Source: Holophagaceae bacterium
GTDB lineage: Bacteria > Acidobacteriota > Holophagae > Holophagales > Holophagaceae
Length of the DNA stretch: 64,000 nucleotides
Assembly (NCBI GenBank): GCA_016710635.1
Contig: JADJVL010000021.1
Span: 65,203 to 129,202 of the forward strand
Reading direction: 5' to 3'
The notes beneath the pieces were generated by a model. That model did no database searches. It had not been told where the DNA came from and worked only from the letters and a program-made list of their open reading frames with translations. Position 1 is the stretch's first letter; each line of letters opens with the position of its first letter. The position numbers were made by a program, and so were the translations under genes. Shown piece after piece: positions 9,586-18,404 of this stretch.

Positions 9586-10739
9586 GGACGCCGGGCGATC
9601 CGCATGGTGAGGGGGAGGCCGCAGAGCATGGCCAGCACGCCGGCCCGCCAGCCCCACTGGAAGCCGTAGCGGCCCATGAGGAGGCCCAGGGCCCAGCTGC
9701 CAAGGCCGATGCCGGCGTCGAAGGCGAACATGAAGGTGCCGAAGGCCGCGCCCCGGCGCTGGGGCGAGACGCTGCCCAGCAGGGCCGTGTTGAGGAGGGT
9801 GAACACCATGGAGTAGCCGGCGCCGTAGACGAGCCCGGACGCGACGTGGCGGAACAGGGCGCCGCTCGGACTCGTGCCCGGGCCGAAGGCCAGCACCGAG
9901 AGGCCCACGGCGGCCAGCAGCAGCATCCATGGGAGCAGCCGCACGGGCCGTTCGCCGAAGCCCACCGCGCCCATGATGAGCCGCGTGGCCACCATGCCGA
10001 TGGCAAGGCAGGAGAGGAAGGCCGAAGGCCAGCCCATGCCCAGCCACAGGGCTTCCTGGGCGCTGAAGCTGCTGAGGGCGCCATAGCTCAGCGCGACGAA
10101 GAAGAGCACGGACGCGAGGCGGATGGCCGAAGGTTCAGGCCCCCGGAAGGGTGCCCGCTCCTCGGCGCGAGGGGCATCCGCGGGGAGGCGGCGGATGAGG
10201 GCGCTGAGGATGGTGAAGATGAGCACGAGGCCCAGGCACATGCCCCGGAACCCGAAGAGCCGGTAGATCTCCACGCCCACCGTGGGACCAAAGATGACGC
10301 CGCCGGGGCTCGCCAGGCCGTACCAGCTCAGACCTTCCGCGCGGCGGTCCTCCGGCAGCAGGCCGCCCAGCAGGGCGGTGGTGGAGGTGAGCAGGCCCGA
10401 CCAGATGGCCCCGTGGAGCGGGGCGAGGAGGTAGAAGCCCCACCGTGCCGGCATCCACGCGTAGGCCGCCATGATCAGCGTGAAGCTCGTGGACGCGAGG
10501 ACCATCATGCGACGGTGGCCGATGCGGTCGCCAAGCTGCCCCGTCACCAGGGCGCCCAGGGAGCTGCCCAGGGTGAAGACGCTCAGGAAGCGCCCGCTCT
10601 CCGAAAGGTCGGCCCCCAGCTCGCGCAGCCGCAAGGGCGCCGTGGGAAAGAGCTGGAAGGCGGCGAAAAAGGTCAGGAAGGTGCAGGCCCACACCAGCGT
10701 GAAGGAGCGCGTCCAGAGGGGCGGGCGGGCGTCGGACAT
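9582..10739 (-). CDS. MFS transporter (first of tandem pair)
   Basis: 385 residues with about twelve hydrophobic segments. The loop 2-3 motif LGALVTGQLGDRIGHRRMMV matches the MFS signature GxLaDrxGrrr. The protein opens with TRSFTLVWACTFLTFFAAF and contains APLHGAIWSGLLTST. It is probably a drug/metabolite exporter of the YfcJ/YhhS type, but no substrate can be given. It begins only 4 bp after the stop of a similar MFS gene; the two align over their whole length (shared RWGFY.LAPLHG, RAEGLS, GLASPGG, LSYG, SAQEA, WPSA and YGAGY), indicating a tandem duplication. Confidence 0.88.
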   Translation of the reverse strand: MSDARPPLWTRSFTLVWACTFLTFFAAFQLFPTAPLRLRELGADLSESGRFLSVFTLGSSLGALVTGQLGDRIGHRRMMVLASTSFTLIMAAYAWMPARWGFYLLAPLHGAIWSGLLTSTTALLGGLLPEDRRAEGLSWYGLASPGGVIFGPTVGVEIYRLFGFRGMCLGLVLIFTILSALIRRLPADAPRAEERAPFRGPEPSAIRLASVLFFVALSYGALSSFSAQEALWLGMGWPSAFLSCLAIGMVATRLIMGAVGFGERPVRLLPWMLLLAAVGLSVLAFGPGTSPSGALFRHVASGLVYGAGYSMVFTLLNTALLGSVSPQRRGAAFGTFMFAFDAGIGLGSWALGLLMGRYGFQWGWRAGVLAMLCGLPLTMRIARRP

Positions 10740-10743
10740 CCCA

Positions 10744-11943
10744 TCAGGCTCTCACGGCTTCCGTCCTCTTTGGATCCCCGTTCCGCGCCAGCCGCACGCA
10801 CAAGCCCCACGCCACCACCAGGCACGCCGCGCCCACGGCCCAGCCGATGCGGAAGGAGTAGCGCTGCATGATCCACCCGAGGCCGACGCTGCCCGCGGCC
10901 ACGCCGCCATCGAAGGCCGCGTAGAGGGCGCCAACGGCGGCGCCGCGCCGGTCCGCGGCGCCCCGGGACATGACTTCCGAAAAGATCAGCGTGTGCACCA
11001 TGCCGTAGCCGGCGCCGTAGATGAGGGCGCCGGCGATGTGGCGGGTGAGTTCCAGGTTCAGGCCCAGGAAGGTGCCCCCCGGCAGGACCGCCAGCAGCAG
11101 GTTGCCCACGAAGGTGATGCCCATCATCCAGGGCACGAGGCGCCCGGGCTCGGCGCCCAGGCCGCGCATGCCCAGGGCGAACCGCATGGCCACCATGCCC
11201 AGGGCGAAGCAGGTGAGCAGGGCCGAAGGCCAGGCGAGGCCCAGGGCCTTGGCCTCCTGGGCCGAATAGGGCGGCATGGGGCCGTAGCTCAGGGCCAGCA
11301 GGAAGAGGATCGCCGCCGGCAGCCAGACCCGGCGCTCCGGCGGGCCGAGGTGCAGGGGCGGCCGCTCGGCCTTCGGGAGGTCCTTGGGCAGCCGGCCCAC
11401 CATCACGTGCAGGCCCAGGAAGGCCAAGCCAAGGAGCGCCATGTGCCAGTGGAAGCCGAGGTGGGGAAAGAGCCACAGCCCCACCAGCGGCCCCACCGCC
11501 ACGCCGCCGGGGCTGGCGAGGCCGAAGATGGAGAGGCCTTCGGCCCGGGCCTCGTCGGGGAGCAGGCCTCCGACCTTTGCCACGGAGGCCGTGCGCAGCC
11601 CGGACCACAACAGGCCGTGCAGGGGCGCCAGCACATAGAAGCCCCAGCGCCCGGGCATCACCGCGTAAGCGCCGAAGCAGGCGGCGCAGAAGAGGGACGC
11701 GCCCCGCAGCACGCGGCGCTGGCCAAGGCGGTCGCCCAGGGGGCCGGTGAAGAGGGCGCCGAGGCCCGAGCCCAGGGTGAAGGCCGCCATGAAGTGCCCG
11801 CTTTCCGCCAGCGTCGCCCCCATCTCCCGCCAGCGCAGGGGCAGCACGGGGAAGAGCTGGTAGCCCGCCGCGAAGATCAGGAAATAGAACGACGTCAGCA
11901 GCACGAAGGCGGGGGTGAAGAGCCTCGGGCGCGGCGTGTCCAT
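10744..11943 (-). CDS. MFS transporter (second of tandem pair)
   Basis: 399 residues and about twelve membrane segments. The MFS loop signature appears as LGALFTGPLGDRLGQRR, and RWGFYVLAPLHGLLWSG follows. It lies upstream of the neighbouring paralogue on the same strand with 4 bp between stop and start, so they form one transcription unit. Both lack an obvious extra domain. The promoter must lie in the 64-bp gap shared with the divergent broken TPR gene. Substrate unknown; a heteromeric or functionally diverged pair is possible. Confidence 0.88.
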   Translation of the reverse strand: MDTPRPRLFTPAFVLLTSFYFLIFAAGYQLFPVLPLRWREMGATLAESGHFMAAFTLGSGLGALFTGPLGDRLGQRRVLRGASLFCAACFGAYAVMPGRWGFYVLAPLHGLLWSGLRTASVAKVGGLLPDEARAEGLSIFGLASPGGVAVGPLVGLWLFPHLGFHWHMALLGLAFLGLHVMVGRLPKDLPKAERPPLHLGPPERRVWLPAAILFLLALSYGPMPPYSAQEAKALGLAWPSALLTCFALGMVAMRFALGMRGLGAEPGRLVPWMMGITFVGNLLLAVLPGGTFLGLNLELTRHIAGALIYGAGYGMVHTLIFSEVMSRGAADRRGAAVGALYAAFDGGVAAGSVGLGWIMQRYSFRIGWAVGAACLVVAWGLCVRLARNGDPKRTEAVRA

Positions 11944-12007
11944 GGGTCCAGGCTAGCGGAGGCGGAAGGCGGAACGGTTCACGACCGACACGGAGTAGGC
12001 TTCCTTC

Positions 12008-14189
12008 GTGCTCCCCCTGATCGTCCTGTCCGCCGAAACCCCCCAGGCCGCCGCCCTGGCCGCGGCCACCCGGACCGTCGAGGCCGCCCGGGACGCCTTC
12101 GGGGAGGAGGCCAAGCCCAGCGCCGAACAGCTGGTGAACCTGCGCTTCGGACTGGAAAAGGCACTGAAGGCGCGGTCCGCCACCCTGGGCCGCTTCCACC
12201 CCGGCACCCTCGAAGCCGCGGGCCTCTGGGGCGTGGCCCTCCACCGCGTTGGCGAAACCGAGCGCGGCGACCGGGTCTGGGGGCGCGCCTGCGTGGAGCT
12301 GCAGCGGGGCCTGAAGGTGCAGGAGCGCTTCCACGGCGCGAAGCGAAGCAGCTGCTGCCCCACCTGGAAGCCCTGGAAGCCTGCTTTGAGGCCCAGGGCC
12401 TGAACGCGTGGCCTTTCTCCGAGCGGCTCCTCGCCATCGCAGTTGCAACCACCACGAAGCCCGCCCCGGACCTGGAACGGCGCGCCCTGGCGGCCCTCAA
12501 GCATGCCTATGGCGAGTTCCTTTCCATGCGCGGACCGCAGGTGGCGCCACGCTGCACTGGGCGGAGGTGCTGACGGAACTCTGGCTGCGGCGCCCCGAGG
12601 GCGAGGAGGCCTCGAAGGCCTTCCTGGAGACGGCCTTCCGAAGCGACGCCAAGGGCGTGTGGAAGCTCTGCGCCCGCCACGGCGGCGAGGGTTTGAAGGG
12701 CAAGGTGGCCCGACTCCTGGACCGCGTGGATCCCGCCGCCCTTGCCCAGGAGCGGCGCTGGGCGGGGACCTGGGCCCATCCGCTGCTGCGGACCCCATGG
12801 AAAGGCGAAGCCCTGGCCACCCTGGCGCGGGTGGACCGTCACCTCGCCGCCCAGCCCGGCCTCGAAGCCACCTTCAGCCGGGTGGACATCGCCGAGGCCG
12901 AAGGGGCCTGGGACCGGGGCGCCGCGCTGCTGGGGGAGGTCCTGGAGACGGCGACGAATGAAACATTCCCCGCCGTGGTGGACCGGGCCCTGGACTTCCT
13001 GGAGCGGCACCGGGATCCAGGCCTGCTGGAGAAGATCGCCAGGGCCGTCTCGATCCGGTCGGGGGCCCTCGACGCCGGCACGGGGGAGATCCTGCGGGGC
13101 CTGGCCCTGGCACTGGAAGCCGAAGGAAGCTGGCGCGAGGCCGAAGCCCTGCGCCGCCGCGCCTTGCGGAGCGATGAGCCTGCGGATCGCGCCTTCCTGG
13201 CCCGCAACCTGGTGGGCCAGGGCCGTTTCGAGGAGGCCGCGGCCCTCCTCGCTTCGGTGACGGAACTGGGACCGGAGGCGGCGCCGAACCTGGGCTTTGA
13301 ATGGGCGGCGGCGCTGCAGGCGGCCGGCAAGACGGCGGAGGCGCGATTGCGGGCCCGGGAAGCCCTGGAACGCTGGTCCAAAGATTCCCTGCCTGCGCCC
13401 CGAACCGGACTGGCCGGTGCCCTCGGGCTCGTCGCTGGCGATCCCCAGGCTGCCGTGCTGCTGGCCTGGGAAGCTGCGCAGGAATTCGCCATTCCGGAAT
13501 GGGCGGAGCAACCTGGCCGCCCTCATCCCGGCGCTGGGGCGGAGGAGGCCACGCGGCGCGGCTCGGCGCCCCGGACCTCCGTCCGGGGGATCCCGGCGAT
13601 GCCGCTAGCACGGGCCCACGCCTTGCAGGCCAGGCCGCGGTCCAGGACGGCTATGGCAGTGGACTGCCTCGACGCGGCCCTGAAACTCCTCGGCGAGGCC
13701 TGGGAAGCGAAGGACCCGCGGCTGGTGCCGCTGCTCAAGCGCGTCGCGGAGTTGCACAAGGACACTTCCCCCCCGAAGGCCGAAGCCGCCCTGCGCCAGG
13801 CCCTCGCCATCCTGGAGGCGGCCCCTGAGCCCGACGCGGCGGAGCTGCTGGAACTGCGCACCCTGCTGGCGCTGCACCTGCTGCAGCAGGGCCGGGAAGG
13901 TGAGGGCCGGCGCCTTCTCGAAGAAGCCTTCGACAAGGGCGCCGCGGGCTTCCGGGCCACCAAGCGGGAACTAGACGTTGCAGGGACCCTGGTCCTCGCC
14001 CTGCTCCAGGGCTGCGAGGAGGGCCTGCGCTACGACCGCGCCCTCGCCCTCGCCCAGCGCGCCGCCGCGGTGCTGGCGCCCCTGAAGGAGATTCCCGAGG
14101 ATGCGCGCCGGGATCTGGAAAAGCTGCTCAGGCGGCTGGAGCGGCAGGCGAAGCTGCAGCAGCTCCTGGGCGCCGCCTGGCCGGGCTGA
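12008..14189 (+). pseudogene. Broken TPR-repeat protein with several frame changes
   Basis: Continuous protein-like coding content runs through this stretch but in changing frames. Frame two is good from 12008 to about 12340, frame one to about 12540 (EAKQLLPHLEALEACFEAQG), frame three to about 13505, frame one briefly (SNLAALIPALGR), frame two around 13560-13650, and frame three again from about 13655 (CLDAALKLLGEAWEAKD) to the stop at 14189. The content is helical and alanine-rich, with kinesin-light-chain-like TPR units such as FHPGTLEAAGLWGVALHRVG. No catalytic domain is seen. Either the gene is decaying or the sequence has several indel errors here; intact length would be about 725 residues. 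Confidence 0.6.
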
Positions 14190-14280
14190 GGACGAAGGTC
14201 ACGAAGCCCCAGGCCCCCGCCTTCGTGATGGGGCGGGTCGCCCCGCCGCGATACGCTGGAACTTTGCATTCGAGGCCGCC

Positions 14281-15802
14281 ATGAATCCCGACCAGCTCAG
14301 CTCCGAGATCGCCCGCATCCAGAAGGGCGGCACCGAGAAGGCCCACGCGAAGAACGCGGAAAGCGGCAAGCTCTTCGCCCGGGAGCGCATCCGCCTGCTG
14401 ACGGACGAGGGTTCCTTCACCGAGGACGGCCTCTTCGCCAACGCACTCGATGCCACGCTGCCCGCGGACGGGGTGGTCACCGGGACGGCGACGGTGGCCG
14501 GCCGGCCGGTGGCGCTGATGGCCAACGACAGCACGGTGAAGGCCGGCTCCTGGGGCGCCCGCACCGTGGAGAAGATCATCCGCATCCAGGAAGTGGCCAT
14601 GCGGCTGAAGATCCCCATGCTCTACCTGGTGGACAGCGCCGGCGCGCGCATCACCGACCAGATCGACATGTTCCCGGGCCGCCGCCACGCCGGGACGATC
14701 TTCCACATGGAGGTGGCGCTCTCCGGGCTGGTGCCGCAGATCTGCCTGCTCTTCGGGCCCTCGGCGGCGGGCGGCGCCTACATCCCGGCCTTCTGCGACG
14801 TGGTGCTGATGGTCGAGGGCAACGCCAGCATGTACCTCGGCTCGCCGCGCATGGCCGAGATGGTCATCGGCGAGAAGATCAGCCTGGAGGATCTCGGCGG
14901 CGCGCGCATGCACTGCTCGGTCTCCGGCTGCGGGGATTTCCTGTGCAAGACCGAAGTCGAGGCCATCGAGCTCTGCAAGGCCTACCTGTCCTACTTTCCC
15001 CTGCACTGCGAGGACGCGCTTCCTGCGCAGGCCAAGCAGCCCATCGGCCAAGGCCAAGGACATCTCCGCCATCGTCCCCAAGGACATCAACGCGCCGTTC
15101 CAGATGAAGGACCTGATCGAAGCACTGGTGGACGAGGGCAGCTTCCTGGAGGTGAAGAAGCTGTACGCCGCCGAGCTGATCACCGGCCTGGCCCGGATCG
15201 ACGGCCGCGCCGTCGGCATCCTCGCCAACCAGCCGCGGGTGAAGGGCGGCGTGCTGTTCGTCGACAGCGCCGACAAGGCCACCCGCTTCATGACCCTCTG
15301 CGACGCCTTCGGCATTCCGCTGGTGTTCCTCGCCGACGTGCCGGGCTTCATGATCGGCACCGCGGTGGAGAAGCAGGGCATCATCCGCCACGGCGCCAAG
15401 ATGATCTCCGCCATGGCCAGCTGCACCACGCCGCGCTTCTGCGTCGTCGTCCGCAAGGCCTACGGCGCCGGCCTCTACGCCATGAGCGGGCCGGGCTTCG
15501 ACCCCGACGCGACCATCGCCCTGCCCACCGCCAGCATCGCCGTCATGGGCGCCGAAGCCGCGGTGAACGCGGTCTTCGCCAACAAGATCGGCGACAAGCC
15601 CGAGGAGGAGCGCGCCGCCTACGTCCAGCAGCTCCGGGACGAGTACAACCAGGACATCGACCTCAAGAAGCTCGCCGCCAACCTCCACGTGGACGCCATC
15701 GTGGCTCCGGAAAGCCTGCGGGCGGAGCTCATCCAGCGCCTCAGCCGCGCCCGGCGCCGGGAGCCCATGGTGGTGAAGCGCAAGCGGGTCAGCCCGGTCT
15801 AG
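14281..15802 (+). pseudogene. Acyl-CoA carboxylase carboxyltransferase (beta) subunit, frameshifted
   Basis: A biotin-dependent acyl-CoA (propionyl/methylcrotonyl-type) carboxyltransferase, which moves CO2 from carboxybiotin to acyl-CoA. The first frame (14281 to about 15040) has LVDSAGARITDQIDMFPGRR and FGPSAAGGAYIPAF. The second (from about 15040 to 15802) has VKGGVLFVDSADKATRF, FLADVPGFMIGTAVEKQG and VVRKAYGAGLYAMSGPGFDP. Both crotonase-fold halves are therefore present, and the total of about 507 residues is normal. The frames join if one base is removed near 15033-15045 (reading QAKQP then SAKAKDIS). All conserved sites remain, so a sequencing indel is as likely as a true mutation. No biotin carboxylase is adjacent. 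Confidence 0.85.
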
Positions 15803-15843
15803 ACTCGGCCAGCGGGCGCAGAATAGTCGGTCGGGACTTTGCC

Positions 15844-16293
15844 ATGCCCAGCCTCCACCCCGCCCTCTCCTTACTCGGGATCCTGCTCCTGGGCATCGGC
15901 CTGGACCGCTGGTTCTCGCCGGCCTATTCGGCGCCTGTCCCGCCCCCGCTCCGTATCGCCGCGGGAGCCGCGCTCATGGCCCTGTCCCTGGCCTTGGCGC
16001 TTTGGGGCTTCCTCACCTTGCGCCGGGCCGGCACCCCCCTCGAGCCGGGCCAGGTGCCGAGCCGCCTCGTCACGGAAGGGCCCTACCGCTTCACCCGCAA
16101 CCCCCTCTACCTCGCCCAGCTCCTGTTCCTGGCGGGCTTGGGCCTCGCCGCCTTCCCCTGGCTGCTGGCGGGGGCCTTCGCGCAGGCCCTGCTGCTGCGC
16201 CAGTTCGTAATCCCCGGCGAGGAGCGGCGCATCGCGGACCACTTCGGCGAAGCCTACGGGAACTACTGCCGGCGCGTCCGGCGCTGGCTCTGA
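15844..16293 (+). CDS. Membrane methyltransferase, isoprenylcysteine carboxylmethyltransferase-like
   Basis: 149 residues with about four hydrophobic segments. The C-terminal half has the ICMT/PEMT-type signature GPYRFTRNPLYLAQLL (about residues 80-95) and the SAM-site tail EERRIADHFGEAYGNYCRRV. Bacterial members are S-adenosylmethionine-dependent integral membrane methyltransferases; their substrates are mostly unknown. The start ATG follows the preceding carboxyltransferase by 41 bp on the same strand, so cotranscription is possible. Confidence 0.8.
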   Translation: MPSLHPALSLLGILLLGIGLDRWFSPAYSAPVPPPLRIAAGAALMALSLALALWGFLTLRRAGTPLEPGQVPSRLVTEGPYRFTRNPLYLAQLLFLAGLGLAAFPWLLAGAFAQALLLRQFVIPGEERRIADHFGEAYGNYCRRVRRWL

Positions 16294-16345
16294 ACACAAC
16301 TCCGTCCATGGTTCAGCGCTGGCCTTTCCCCGGGAAAGGGGCACA

Positions 16346-16963
16346 ATGCTGCGTCCACCCCGCGCCATGTCCAACCTCCGCCCCCAGCCACCGCCGGCTT
16401 CCGAGGAAGCGCGGGTGACCCATGTCCGCGCCTCCCTCCTCCGGGGCATGCAGCTCATGGCCGAGGCGAGGGATGGTGCCGGGGGCTGGGTCAGGTTGGT
16501 CGAGACCCTTCCGGAAGCCTCCCGCCGGGTCTTCCAGCAGGGCCTGGAGAGCTTCCGCTGGATCGGGACGGAGCACGTGAACGCCCTGGCCCTGGCCCAC
16601 GAGGCGCGCTTCGGCGCGGCCACCATCAGTGAGCGCGCCCTGGCCGCGGTGCAGGAGCAGCTGAAGGGCTCCCACCCCGGCATCCTCAACCTCCTGGATC
16701 CCGCGGGCATCGTCCAGCAGGCCTCCACCATCTTCGGCTTCTACTACAAGGGCGGCCGGGTGGACGTGGACGAGGTGGGCCCTGGTCGCGCGCTCATCTC
16801 CGTCTTCGCCGAAGGGCTCTTCCCCTCCTGGTACACCATCTCCTGCCCTACCTGGCTCTGCGGGGCTGTGGGCCTCGCCGGGGCATCCCACGCCGAGTTC
16901 CGCCACCACGCGCCGGTGGAGGGCTGCCGGCACCGCTATGAACTGCTCTGGCGGGAGGGCTGA
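16346..16963 (+). CDS. Hypothetical protein, about 205 residues
   Basis: I do not recognise the family. The protein is soluble, with an N-terminal helical part (THVRASLLRGMQLMAEARDG) and a C-terminal part that looks like a small-molecule-binding alpha/beta domain (FGFYYKGGRVDVDEVGPGRA, then GLFPSWYTISCPTWLCG). The general shape resembles the DUF2378/TIGR02265-like or V4R/heme-NO-binding-like folds of Myxococcus-type bacteria, but this is only an impression. The ATG at 16346 has AAAGGGG upstream; an internal ATG at 16367 has no ribosome binding site. It sits between the membrane methyltransferase and the Ig-repeat protein on the same strand. Confidence 0.6.
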   Translation: MLRPPRAMSNLRPQPPPASEEARVTHVRASLLRGMQLMAEARDGAGGWVRLVETLPEASRRVFQQGLESFRWIGTEHVNALALAHEARFGAATISERALAAVQEQLKGSHPGILNLLDPAGIVQQASTIFGFYYKGGRVDVDEVGPGRALISVFAEGLFPSWYTISCPTWLCGAVGLAGASHAEFRHHAPVEGCRHRYELLWREG

Positions 16964-16988
16964 GGGGCGGCGGTAGACTGCTGGTTCC

Positions 16989-18332
16989 ATGCGCCGCGTC
17001 CCCGCCTCTGTCCTCTGCCTCGCTTCGGCCCTCCTCTGGGCCCAGGAGCCGCCTCCCTTCAAGCCCGGCGCCTACGCCGCGGCCGGCAGCACCTTCGAGG
17101 CCAGCGAGCAGGTGGTGCGGCCCGGCGCCTCCGTGCTGCTGCGCTGGGACTGCGCTGGCGCAGGGAGGGTCCGCCTCGATCCCGGCGGCCTGGTGCTGGA
17201 CCGCAGAGGGCAGGTGACGATCCGCCCGTCGAGCACCACCACCTACAGCCTCTTCGAAGCCTCCGCCGGCGGCGGCCTGCTGGGCCGGCTGGAGATCCGC
17301 GTGGACACGACGGCCCCGCTGGGTGAGCCCGCCCGGGTCTGCGCCTTCACCTCCAGCACCTCCGCGGTGGTGGCCGGCGAGCCGGTGGTGCTGCGCTGGA
17401 CCTGCACGGGGACCGCCAAAGTGCGCCTGGAGCCCGGCGGCCTGGAGCTGGACGGCCAGAGCGAGATCACCGTCACGCCCCTGGAGAACACCCGCTACAC
17501 CCTGACCGCCACCAACCTCGCCGGCGGTGGCACCCGCAGCCTGGACGTCACCGTCCTGCGCCACCCCGCCTTCGGCAGCCCGGCGAAAGTCTGCACCTTC
17601 ACCGCCAGCCGGACCGCCATCCGCCCCGGCGAGCCCGTGGAACTGCGCTGGGAGTGCCAGGGCGACGATTCCAAGGTGAAGCTGCAGCCCGGCAACCTGG
17701 AACTGGACGGGAAGAGCGCCGTCACCGTCATCCCCGACGGCACCACGGTCTACACGCTGAGCGTCAGCAACCTCGCCGGCGGGGAGACCCGCAGCCTGGA
17801 GGTCCAGGTGATCCCGGGCCTGCCCGAACCGCCGGCGGTGGCCGCCCTGCCTGCGCCGGTGGCGCCGCCTGCCGCGGTTCCGGCGCCGCCTGCCGCGGTT
17901 CCGGCGCCGCCTGCTGCAGTTCCGGCGCCGCCTCCCGCCAGGCCCAGCTCCGCGCCGGCGACAACAGAGGCGCTGGACGCGAAGCTGGACGCCTGGAAGG
18001 GGGGCAACCTGCCCCTGAGCCTGGCCCTCGGGCAAAACCAGCGCGGCGCGGCGCAGCCCGACCGCTGGACCCTTCGCCTCGTGGTCTCCGGCAGCACCGA
18101 CGGGCTGAAGCTGCTGGCGAAGCACGGCCTGAAGGAGGCGCCGGAACTCATGGTGCTGCCCTACGTACGCCGGGACGGATTCCGCTGGTGGCAGGCCTGT
18201 CTGGGCGCCTATCCGAGCCGGGCCGCGGCGATAAAGGCCATCGCCACCCTGTCGCCGGCCCTGCGCAAGGCACTGTCGGAGCCGCTGCCCCTGAAGCTCG
18301 ATCGGCTGCCGGGGGATCCTCCGAAAGGCTGA
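16989..18332 (+). CDS. Secreted protein with three Ig-like repeats and a SPOR-like C-terminus
   Basis: 447 residues. A signal peptide ends near residue 19 (ALLWAQ). Three homologous repeats of about 90 residues follow, each with a block like PGEPVELRWECQGDDSKVKL and then LELDGKSAVTVIPDGTTVYT; the tryptophan-cysteine pairing suggests Ig-like beta sandwiches. A proline/alanine linker (four APPAAVP-type units) joins them to a C-terminal region ending in WWQACLGAYPSRAAAIKAIATL, which resembles a SPOR (peptidoglycan-binding) domain. It probably acts in the periplasm or at the cell wall. The function is unknown; the repeats are typical of adhesive or scaffolding modules. Confidence 0.75.
   Translation: MRRVPASVLCLASALLWAQEPPPFKPGAYAAAGSTFEASEQVVRPGASVLLRWDCAGAGRVRLDPGGLVLDRRGQVTIRPSSTTTYSLFEASAGGGLLGRLEIRVDTTAPLGEPARVCAFTSSTSAVVAGEPVVLRWTCTGTAKVRLEPGGLELDGQSEITVTPLENTRYTLTATNLAGGGTRSLDVTVLRHPAFGSPAKVCTFTASRTAIRPGEPVELRWECQGDDSKVKLQPGNLELDGKSAVTVIPDGTTVYTLSVSNLAGGETRSLEVQVIPGLPEPPAVAALPAPVAPPAAVPAPPAAVPAPPAAVPAPPPARPSSAPATTEALDAKLDAWKGGNLPLSLALGQNQRGAAQPDRWTLRLVVSGSTDGLKLLAKHGLKEAPELMVLPYVRRDGFRWWQACLGAYPSRAAAIKAIATLSPALRKALSEPLPLKLDRLPGDPPKG
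17861..17940 (+). repeat. 21-bp tandem repeat in the linker of the Ig/SPOR protein
   Basis: Units at 17861-17881, 17882-17902 and 17903-17923 plus a partial one at 17924-17940. The first two are identical and the third differs at two bases. The unit is in frame and encodes APPAAVP. Such an in-frame minisatellite can change linker length by replication slippage without breaking the gene. Confidence 0.85.
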
Positions 18333-18404
18333 ACGGGCCCGGCGAAGCCGTGACGCCTGGGGCGTGGTGCGTATCATGGCGAGAGCCTGTCCTCCCCCTT
18401 CCCC

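Noticed and set aside
6412..10047. Very long open frame on the minus strand opposite the first diguanylate cyclase
   Set aside because: It mirrors the codon pattern of the real gene in a GC-rich genome and has no family motifs or ribosome binding site; the plus-strand gene explains the region fully.
17861..17940. Possible CRISPR-like repeats
   Set aside because: The 21-bp units are contiguous without spacers, in frame and coding; it is a linker minisatellite.
17243..18151. Possible minus-strand genes under the Ig-repeat protein
   Set aside because: They are complements of the repeated Ig units and show periodic low-complexity sequence, not independent proteins.
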